Positions 8,679 to 16,388 of a stretch of 33,132 nt of DNA are shown piece by piece; position 1 is the stretch's first letter; every line of letters begins with the position of its first letter. Origin of the DNA: Candidatus Poseidoniales archaeon (GTDB lineage Archaea; Thermoplasmatota; Poseidoniia; Poseidoniales; Thalassarchaeaceae); contig DUDF01000041.1 in assembly GCA_012959435.1 (NCBI GenBank), forward strand, positions 1 through 33,132. The letters are read 5' to 3'. The position numbers and the translations under genes were made by a program. The notes beneath the pieces were generated by a model, which was given only the letters and a program-made list of their open reading frames with translations, did no database searches and was not told the DNA's origin.

Positions 8679-10548
8679 TTAATTCACCTCCAAAAGCATC
8701 TGGCCAACGAGTCATTGAAGAGCGGACTGGGTTCATCGCTAAACCCCCTAATGCACAAAGTGAAGTGGAAGTCATCACATCGTCTAGGTCATCTAACAAA
8801 TCCCTATCACCTGGTTTTTCTTCATCTGTACCAATTCTTAGCAACAACTCTAGAGCTCTTTGTGTCCCAATACGACATGGCGTGCACTTCCCACAACTCT
8901 CGTCTCGGAAAAATGTCATCCAGTCAATAACTTCTGAGCGGGGATCGAAATCAGAACCATAGCAAACAAAACCACCATGTCCTAACAACCCACCAGCAGC
9001 AGTTAAACCTTCGAATGAAAGTTCAATGTTTGCTAATTCCTCTGCCTTGAAAACTGAGCCAAGTGGCCCACCTACCTGAACGGCTGTAACTCCTTCAAGT
9101 GAGGAGTGGGTGTCAAACAACTCCTTGACTGTACCACCAAAAGGAACTTCCACGCAGGTTGGTTTCTGTGTGTCACCAACCAATTGTGCAACAACGGTCC
9201 CCTTACTGGATTCCGTCCCAATTGCTCCGTAAGTATCTCCACCTTCTCTCATTATTGATGAAACCAGTGAAAAAGTTAGAACATTATTGACAATAGTTGG
9301 GTGCCCATATAGTCCTTCTTGGGCAGGGTATGGAGGGCGGGCTCTTACTTCGCCACGCTTGCCTTCAAGACTTTCAAGCAGTGCTGTTTCTTCCCCGCAG
9401 ACATAGGAACCAGCACCCACTGCAATAGTGATGTCAAAATTTGGACCAAGTATACCTGCATCACGGGCAGAATCTATAGCGGATTGAAGAGTTCTCTTTG
9501 CATCAGGGTATTCACTTCGTAAGTAGACCCAGCCATCGGTCGCACCAATTGTAAGTGCGCATATCACCATACCCTCAATCAAAGAATGAGGGTCACCTTC
9601 CATAATCATCCGATCAATGAAAGTACCAGCATCACCTTCGTCTGCATTTGCCACTACATGCTTGATGGGATCACTTTCACGGGCGGCTGCAGCCCATTTG
9701 AAATGAGTAGGGAATCCTGCACCCCCTCGGCCACGAAGCCCAGCAGACTCCAAAGCAGTAAGAACTGCGTCTGGGCCATTCGATTCTGCTTTGCTTAATC
9801 CCGCATAAGCACCAAGTGCTTGTTGAGATTCTAAATTAGTTGGGTCACAAACGCCTAACCTTGCCATGGCAAATCTTTGTTGATTGAGCATTTCTGGGTG
9901 TTTATCAATCTCTCCAAGATAAAGTGAATGAGAGTGAAGATTACCATCAATAATAGTATTTAGAACATCTTTCACATCGCTAGGCTCTAGAGGCCCAAAT
10001 GCATGCCTTAATCCTTCAATATCAACCTCTAACATGGGCTCAAGGTGATACAGTCCCCTGCTTCCTGTTCTAGTCAAAGAGAGATTATCTAATTCATTAA
10101 CAATTATTTCTTCAGCAATATCTTCTGAACCAATTGCTACAGATGCACTATCACTACTTAGATACAAATCCAATCCATCTCCGGTTTGAGATTTGCAATT
10201 ATTGGCCTTATCATCGTAGAGCACAGCAACTCCAGTGGGGCATAGTCCTGCACAGTGTAATGTCCCGACCACCTCGCCTTCATTCTCAAGTAAGGAAATA
10301 GTATTTTGAGACCCTTTAGAACGACATGACTCACCTATACAGACTCTAACAGTGTGGTTCTCTTGTTTCAATTCGCTGTAGTATCCAATTGCTCCCCTAA
10401 CCTTCGAAGGTGTTGTTCCAAATTGAAGAGCGATTTCACCTATTCTGTCCGTTGATAATGTGCCATTTCCCTGTATTTCAGAACGTAATTGATGAAGCAA
10501 TATGTAGCCAGGTTGCTGAGGGTTCCAACCATTTTTCTCAGTAGCCAT
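8671..10548 (-). CDS. fdhB: NuoE-NuoF fusion, NAD(H)/FMN-binding subunit of formate dehydrogenase
   Basis: N-terminal NuoE-like thioredoxin fold 2Fe-2S (CIGESCRSKG...LHCAGLCPTG). NuoF motifs GLRGRGGAGFPTHFKW and ESCGKCTPCRIGTQ. Overlaps the fdhA start by 8 bp. Confidence 0.88.
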   Translation of the reverse strand: MATEKNGWNPQQPGYILLHQLRSEIQGNGTLSTDRIGEIALQFGTTPSKVRGAIGYYSELKQENHTVRVCIGESCRSKGSQNTISLLENEGEVVGTLHCAGLCPTGVAVLYDDKANNCKSQTGDGLDLYLSSDSASVAIGSEDIAEEIIVNELDNLSLTRTGSRGLYHLEPMLEVDIEGLRHAFGPLEPSDVKDVLNTIIDGNLHSHSLYLGEIDKHPEMLNQQRFAMARLGVCDPTNLESQQALGAYAGLSKAESNGPDAVLTALESAGLRGRGGAGFPTHFKWAAAARESDPIKHVVANADEGDAGTFIDRMIMEGDPHSLIEGMVICALTIGATDGWVYLRSEYPDAKRTLQSAIDSARDAGILGPNFDITIAVGAGSYVCGEETALLESLEGKRGEVRARPPYPAQEGLYGHPTIVNNVLTFSLVSSIMREGGDTYGAIGTESSKGTVVAQLVGDTQKPTCVEVPFGGTVKELFDTHSSLEGVTAVQVGGPLGSVFKAEELANIELSFEGLTAAGGLLGHGGFVCYGSDFDPRSEVIDWMTFFRDESCGKCTPCRIGTQRALELLLRIGTDEEKPGDRDLLDDLDDVMTSTSLCALGGLAMNPVRSSMTRWPDAFGGELNE

Positions 10549-10591
10549 TAATTCACCTCATATGAAATATTGAACTTTGCCTTGATACTCC

Positions 10592-10608
10592 CAAAGCCTA
10601 CGGCTTTG
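10592..10608 (-). promoter_or_regulatory. 7-bp stem/3-nt loop hairpin in the fdhB leader (fdhD-fdhB intergenic)
   Basis: CAAAGCC-TAC-GGCTTTG on +; CAAAGCC-GTA-GGCTTTG on the transcribed minus sense. Confidence 0.5.
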
Positions 10609-10669
10609 TCAATGTTCGCGGGGCGGATAGTTGCAAATTGCCACTTCTAACAATAACTAACCACTCCAT

Positions 10670-11473
10670 TCAAAGAACTCTCCAACCACCTGTATATACA
10701 TTGAATCTGTTGGATTTCAAAAATCCAATTAGCGTAAGTCCTGCTGATCTTGCGGCATCAACTGCCATAGTTGAAGGTGCGCCAAGACCAGCTATTGCTG
10801 GAATTCCAGCTAATGCAGCCTTTTGTATCAATTCATAACCAATTCTTCCAGATAACATAAGAATTTGTTTTTCTGCTGGTAAACCATTAGCAATCAACCT
10901 TGAGCCAATTAATTTGTCCAAAGCATTGTGGCGGCCAACATCTTCTCGAACCGAAATTAGATTTCCTTCAAGGTCAAAAAGCGCACAAGCATGTAGCCCA
11001 CCAGTTGTTTTGAAATGGTCCTGAGAATCAGTAAGTCGTTTTGGTAGTTGAGTTAATACTGCAGGAGATATCCAACGCTCATCCGAGATTGTTAAACGGC
11101 TAGGAATTATTAACCCATCAAGAGTTTCACGGCCACACAATCCACAACTAGATGTGATTGGGAATTGGCGCTCATTAAAGTCAGACAAATCAAACTTGCT
11201 AGAATCCATGGTGACAACTATGCGTTCTGAAGATGTTTCGATTTCTAAAATTGATGAATGTGATTGGATTATTGCCTCCCCCAATAGCCACCCGGTTACT
11301 AATTCTGCATCTTCTCCAGGAGTTCGCAACAAGACCCCTAGTTTTTTTTGCTCGCCTTCAATTTCTATGGTTATTTCAACAGCAGCCTCACTAACAAGCG
11401 AATCCTTACTTGTGATTATTTCGCCACCTGACCAAACTTGGACAGGGGTTGTCTTAGTCGCCTCCTGTGACAC
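10670..11473 (-). CDS. fdhD: Formate dehydrogenase accessory sulfurtransferase FdhD
   Basis: TSSCGLCGRETLDGL motif; REDVGRHNALDKLIG; LSGRIGYELIQKAALAGIPAIAGLGAPSTMAVDAA. GTG start. Confidence 0.92.
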   Translation of the reverse strand: MSQEATKTTPVQVWSGGEIITSKDSLVSEAAVEITIEIEGEQKKLGVLLRTPGEDAELVTGWLLGEAIIQSHSSILEIETSSERIVVTMDSSKFDLSDFNERQFPITSSCGLCGRETLDGLIIPSRLTISDERWISPAVLTQLPKRLTDSQDHFKTTGGLHACALFDLEGNLISVREDVGRHNALDKLIGSRLIANGLPAEKQILMLSGRIGYELIQKAALAGIPAIAGLGAPSTMAVDAARSAGLTLIGFLKSNRFNVYTGGWRVL

Positions 11474-11564
11474 AATATGCTGTATCTACTCTACGACTTA
11501 ATGCTTCGTTCGGTTTTTTCAACATATCAATTGGTTCAAAACAGTTGAATGGCCGCCCATTATC

Positions 11565-12941
11565 ATGGATGAGGACTCCACCCCCCTTCACACTCGTCTG
11601 ACAGATGTTGGTTTAGAAGAGAAAGAGGCCAGTGTTGTAATCCTATTATCAACATCTACCCCCCTTAAGGCAAGTGAGGTTGGCAGAGAAATAGGAATTA
11701 GTAGAATGGATTCCTATAATACCCTAAAACGATTACAAGAACGTGGTTTAGTTATGGCTACATTGGACAAACCAATGCGCTTTACAGGCTTAGCAATTAC
11801 AGAAGTTTTTCAACAATTAATCAATCATGAAGAACAGGAATTACGGCGAATCAAAGCACATTATGATGAATTCAACGAAGGTCAAAGCGTGATCTCAATG
11901 CCCCCTGTTTCGCCGTTGAAAGAACCAAGCTTTTCTGTTGTTAAGGAACGAAGTTACATTCAAGCGGCAATGGAGAGAATAATTGATGATGCAGAGTCAA
12001 CCGTTTGGTTAATTCTAGGCAAATATGGAATCCTACACCTCGTCAAAACAGGTGCGTTGAAGGCTGCAAACGATGCCACCGGTAGAGGTGTTAGTGTGAA
12101 AGTCCTGGCATGTCTTGATAAAACAACTCTGAAATTCTATGAACAATTAGATTCTGGTGTAGAAATACGTCATAATGAATCAGTGTCAATGCATGGTTGT
12201 ATCGTAGATGGTGATGTTGCTGTTCAAAATGTATCAATGGAAGCCAACCCAGTTGGCCGGGGCAAAGAAGATGCCGCGCTCATAATTGAAGCCCCTGAAT
12301 TCCTATCAGCTCAGACTGACTTAATCACTGCTACTTGGAAAAACGCAACCCCTTTGTCAACCGCTAGAACCTTTGTCGAACTAGGTGAAAATATTGAGCC
12401 TTTACAAATAAATCTTGGCGCCGGTTCATTCTATAGAAGATTCAAAGAAATTGTTGCTCGAGACCTTGAGGACCAGCACCCAGATAATGAAAATTGGACC
12501 AATGCGATACTTCGTCAAGGAGATAAATTCCTCACATCACAACCAAATCTACCAGAATTAGAACTATTGGGAATAGATATTTCTGATTTGATGAGAACTG
12601 TTGGGCGTAGAATTGGTGAAGAAATAGTTACCAATACCAAAGATGCCACCCAAACCGATACAGAGTTTTGGGATTATCTAAGTAAAGAATGGGCTGAAAT
12701 GGGAATGGGTGAAATGGAAATAATTGGTAGCCCCCCTCAATCGATAAAAATTCATGATGCTGGTTCTTGTGGTAATGCACCTCAATTCGGAGGCCCTTTT
12801 TGCCATCTAGATGAGGGGATCCTTGAAGGAATTGTAGAGACTATGTTTGATGTCAAGACTGTTGCTGTTGAAAGACAATGTACTGGTGAAGACAACAAAC
12901 ATTGTTGTATTGACATTATTTTTGACCAATTGGATACATGA
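11565..12941 (+). CDS. TrmB-family HTH transcriptional regulator with C-terminal V4R domain
   Basis: N-terminal TrmB-type winged helix (LEEKEASVVILLSTSTPLKASEVGREIGISRMDSYNTLKRLQERGLV); central TrmB/PLD-like region; C-terminal V4R-like GILEGIVETMFDVKTVAVERQCTGEDNKHCCIDIIF. Confidence 0.82.
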   Translation: MDEDSTPLHTRLTDVGLEEKEASVVILLSTSTPLKASEVGREIGISRMDSYNTLKRLQERGLVMATLDKPMRFTGLAITEVFQQLINHEEQELRRIKAHYDEFNEGQSVISMPPVSPLKEPSFSVVKERSYIQAAMERIIDDAESTVWLILGKYGILHLVKTGALKAANDATGRGVSVKVLACLDKTTLKFYEQLDSGVEIRHNESVSMHGCIVDGDVAVQNVSMEANPVGRGKEDAALIIEAPEFLSAQTDLITATWKNATPLSTARTFVELGENIEPLQINLGAGSFYRRFKEIVARDLEDQHPDNENWTNAILRQGDKFLTSQPNLPELELLGIDISDLMRTVGRRIGEEIVTNTKDATQTDTEFWDYLSKEWAEMGMGEMEIIGSPPQSIKIHDAGSCGNAPQFGGPFCHLDEGILEGIVETMFDVKTVAVERQCTGEDNKHCCIDIIFDQLDT

Positions 12942-12971
12942 ATTAATCAACCATTAGCGGTAGGAACTAAC

Positions 12972-13364
12972 ATGGATTGTCCAGCGGATAGTGGAGTCCT
13001 TTCCGAGGCAAGCGCCGGAGAAGAGTTTGATATTGTCCCACTTGATGTAATATTGACCGATATTGCGGTCAACAAATTACGAGAGATATTCAATACTGAA
13101 CCAGGGGATATGGTCCTCACACTCGCGGTTCACCGCGGAGGATGTTCTGGATATCTATACGACATGCAAATCGGCGATAAACCTGAACCTATAGGCCATC
13201 AATTTGGTGATGTGAACGGAATACCGATTGCTATTTCTGATTTTGACAGTAGTTTACTTGCTGGCATTGTAATTGATTTCCAAGATTCTTTGATGGGTGG
13301 TGGATTCAAAATTGAGAACCCAAATGCTTCGAAGGCATGTAGTTGTGGCAGCAGTTTCAGTTGA
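12972..13364 (+). CDS. IscA/HesB/ErpA-like iron-sulfur cluster assembly protein
   Basis: LTDIAVNKLREIF...HRGGCSGYLYDMQ...GFKIENPNASKACSCGSSF has the A-type carrier pattern (one Cys plus terminal CxC). Confidence 0.88.
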   Translation: MDCPADSGVLSEASAGEEFDIVPLDVILTDIAVNKLREIFNTEPGDMVLTLAVHRGGCSGYLYDMQIGDKPEPIGHQFGDVNGIPIAISDFDSSLLAGIVIDFQDSLMGGGFKIENPNASKACSCGSSFS

Positions 13365-13375
13365 ATAATAATCAA

Positions 13376-14617
13376 TCACTCTTCTGCTGTGCTTTGAGGA
13401 TTGAGTGATTCTTCTGCAACCTTGGGTTTCCTCTCTGGTTTTTTAGGTGGCAAAGTTACCACGCCCTCTTCAACAAGAGATGGTAGGGCCATTAAATCCT
13501 CAAATCTGATCGAGGCTTCTAGAGACTGTTCGGGGAATCGATGATCATTTACGAAGAATTCCTCAAGCATGCATATCTTACGAAGATTTAGACTACCATC
13601 TTTGTTCCTTGTGAAAGAGTAAAGTTCGGGGTTCTCATCATCAATCAAGCGTTTATGGAAAGAATTACGAATAATTTTCCCACGTCTGCCTGCGGCCCAT
13701 TCTATCAAAGCGCCGACTATTGTTGCAGTGTAAAGAACAACCATTATTGAAATGGCGAAAATAATAGGGTTGTGTAAACCTTCACCTGGGTAAGTGATTG
13801 TAAAGAAAACTTGCCTGACAATTAAGACAAGTAGACCCAAACCCACAATTGGTGTTAACAAGTCCTGTAGAATTGCTTCTAGTGGCATTATTCTTCTTTG
13901 GGCATTATCAGCAAATGCTAACTCACCGTCAATTGCAACTGCTGTAATAATAGCGAGTGAAGCTAACAGCAAATAGATAATTCCTGCAAGCCCTAAAGCA
14001 AAAATATCCGGTAGTGAGAGATAGTGCACAACTAAATATGCAAATAAACCAAGGAATACGGTTGTTGGCATACGATGTAAAGCCTGTATCCAAACATCGC
14101 CTTTGCGAGCATCTCTAGATAATTTAGGGACCCCAATTAATTGCCAATTGGTATAATTTTTAATCACCTTAACAATCCAAGCAAGCAAGCCTTTGTCTAT
14201 CATAATCCATTCAGTTAAACGAAGTAGAGGGATAAGAGGCAATATCAAGAAAACTGCGAATATTGACAAAAAAGGCCATAAAATCATTGATGGTAAAATC
14301 AGAAAATGAATTGTGTTTAACGGATATAGAATATCACTTTCTACTAATCCCTGTTCTTGATCATCTAACTGAAAACTACGAGCAGTCTTATCCAAAGATG
14401 CTCGGAAAATTTGCAACGGATATCCGTGGGTCAGAATCCCATTTACGATTTTTCTGTATTTTTTGTGTTTATCTGTTTTTAATACCCGTTTTTTCCATAA
14501 TCTCTGTGTAGGGACAACTAAGAGAATGGGTGAAACTAGTAGAATTACGACCAATGCAAGGGTGCTAGGGTCATCCGCAGACCAATTCACAAAGTGGGGC
14601 CTATTGCTTGACTTCAT
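13376..14617 (-). CDS. Multi-pass membrane protein, function unknown
   Basis: 413 aa with several strongly hydrophobic segments (LALVVILLVSPILLVV, MILWPFLSIFAVFLILPLIPLL, TVFLGLFAYLVVHYL, GIIYLLLASLAIITAVAI). Confidence 0.65.
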   Translation of the reverse strand: MKSSNRPHFVNWSADDPSTLALVVILLVSPILLVVPTQRLWKKRVLKTDKHKKYRKIVNGILTHGYPLQIFRASLDKTARSFQLDDQEQGLVESDILYPLNTIHFLILPSMILWPFLSIFAVFLILPLIPLLRLTEWIMIDKGLLAWIVKVIKNYTNWQLIGVPKLSRDARKGDVWIQALHRMPTTVFLGLFAYLVVHYLSLPDIFALGLAGIIYLLLASLAIITAVAIDGELAFADNAQRRIMPLEAILQDLLTPIVGLGLLVLIVRQVFFTITYPGEGLHNPIIFAISIMVVLYTATIVGALIEWAAGRRGKIIRNSFHKRLIDDENPELYSFTRNKDGSLNLRKICMLEEFFVNDHRFPEQSLEASIRFEDLMALPSLVEEGVVTLPPKKPERKPKVAEESLNPQSTAEE

Positions 14618-14687
14618 GAAGAGGTCGGTTAATATGGTGCAAAATGAACCAATTTTTAGGGTTCTATACTTTTTCCGAATTTAGCAC

Positions 14688-15287
14688 TTATTGGTTTACA
14701 GATTGATATAATTCGTTAACGGTATCCCAATTTACAACATTCCACCATGAAGCAAGATAATCTCCCCGTGCAGGTCCGAATTTCTTGTAATATGCGTGTT
14801 CCCAAACGTCTACTGCTAGGATGGGCTGACCGCTTCCATCCATCAGTGGGTTGTCTTGATTTGGTGTAGATGAAATTGCTAATGAACCATCAGCAGATAC
14901 TGATAGCCATGCCCATCCACTGCCGAAACGAGTTACTGCTGCTTTAGTGAATTCCGCCTTCATCTGTTCAAATGAACCGAATGCAGAGTTGATTGCATCC
15001 GCTACAGCACCAGTTGGATCCCCTCCGCCATTTGGTGACATGAGTTGCCAAAATAGAGTGTGATTCCAGAATCCGCCGCCATTGTTTCTAATCGCAGGAT
15101 TATCCGTGTGATTTGCCAATAAATCTTCAATGGACTTACCTTCCATTTCAGTACCTGCAACGGCAGCGTTTAGGTTGTTAGTGTAGCCATTGTGATGTTT
15201 GCTGTGGTGTATCTCCATAGTTAGCGCATCTAAATGCGGTTCTAGTGCGTCATAATCATATCCTAGGTCAGGTAATTCAAAGGTCAT
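14688..15287 (-). CDS. sod: Fe/Mn superoxide dismutase
   Basis: [82 protein letters not shown]. Confidence 0.95.
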   Translation of the reverse strand: MTFELPDLGYDYDALEPHLDALTMEIHHSKHHNGYTNNLNAAVAGTEMEGKSIEDLLANHTDNPAIRNNGGGFWNHTLFWQLMSPNGGGDPTGAVADAINSAFGSFEQMKAEFTKAAVTRFGSGWAWLSVSADGSLAISSTPNQDNPLMDGSGQPILAVDVWEHAYYKKFGPARGDYLASWWNVVNWDTVNELYQSVNQ

Positions 15288-15397
15288 AGTTCATCCCTAA
15301 TCTGTGAATCAAAGGGCCCCCAATATCAATTCTTGCTTTCATTATGTGAACAGTTCTTTAGCAATCTTGATGGCATTCCGTGTGCCACCCATTAACC

Positions 15398-16387
15398 ATG
15401 GGGAGAATTGCTGTAACAGATGGCATGGATGATAGCGCCGTCAAACATCTTCAAGAAATGGGCCACGAAGTTGTGTTACAACACTATTCTGCTGATGAAT
15501 TAGCAACGGGTGCATTGTCAGCATTTGATGCAGTAGTCATCCGTAGTGCAACAAAAATGACGGCGCAAGTTATCAACAATTCCAGTGGCCGAAATGGCAA
15601 TCTGAAACTTATCGGCAGAGCAGGTGTAGGAATTGATAACATTGACTTACCAATTGCAACCAACAGTAAAATCGCGGTTTGCAACACACCAGGTGCCTCA
15701 ACTCACGCGGTCGTTGAGTTGACCATTGGTCATTTGCTAGCATGTGCTAGACATATTACTACTGGAGACCGCACATTGAGAGAAGGCGAATGGGCCAAAA
15801 AACAACTCAGAGGGTCTGAATTATCAGGAAAGCGATTAGGCTTGATTGGTTTTGGCAGAATTGCACAAGGTGTTGGCCAAGCAGCCAGATCACTAGGAAT
15901 GACACTTCACACCTACGACCCTTACCTACCTGCTGAAGTAGCGGCGGATGAACACTGTCAATTACATGATGAAATTGATAAGGTTTTTCGATTATGTACT
16001 CACATCTCAATTCACTGCAACCTCACTGATGAAACACATCACTTGGTTAATGCTGAAAGAATGAAAATGATGCCAGGGGTAGGGATTGATGATGTGCCTT
16101 GTGGAAATCATATCGTAAATTGTGCACGTGGTGGAATCGTAGATGAAGTGGCTTTGTTGGAGGCTTTAGAATCTGGAACTGTAACTTCAGCAGCACTTGA
16201 TGTATTTGAGGAAGAACCAGCTTTAGACAATCCTATACTCCAACATAGAAATTTCCATGGCACACCCCATATTGGGGCTGCCACCATTGAGGCTCAATCA
16301 AGAATCGGTGAAGAAATGGCAACCTTACTCATTGATTTCTTTAATGGTAGGAAACCAAAATCAATACTAAACCCTGAAATTTTTTGA
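15398..16387 (+). CDS. D-isomer-specific 2-hydroxyacid dehydrogenase, phosphoglycerate dehydrogenase-like, no ACT domain
   Basis: LIGRAGVGIDNIDLPIATNSKIAVCNTPGAS; GLIGFGRIAQGVGQAARSLGM; NCARGGIVDEVALLEALESG. ATG at 15398 preferred over the upstream GTG at 15380. Confidence 0.85.
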   Translation: MGRIAVTDGMDDSAVKHLQEMGHEVVLQHYSADELATGALSAFDAVVIRSATKMTAQVINNSSGRNGNLKLIGRAGVGIDNIDLPIATNSKIAVCNTPGASTHAVVELTIGHLLACARHITTGDRTLREGEWAKKQLRGSELSGKRLGLIGFGRIAQGVGQAARSLGMTLHTYDPYLPAEVAADEHCQLHDEIDKVFRLCTHISIHCNLTDETHHLVNAERMKMMPGVGIDDVPCGNHIVNCARGGIVDEVALLEALESGTVTSAALDVFEEEPALDNPILQHRNFHGTPHIGAATIEAQSRIGEEMATLLIDFFNGRKPKSILNPEIF

Positions 16388-16388
16388 A

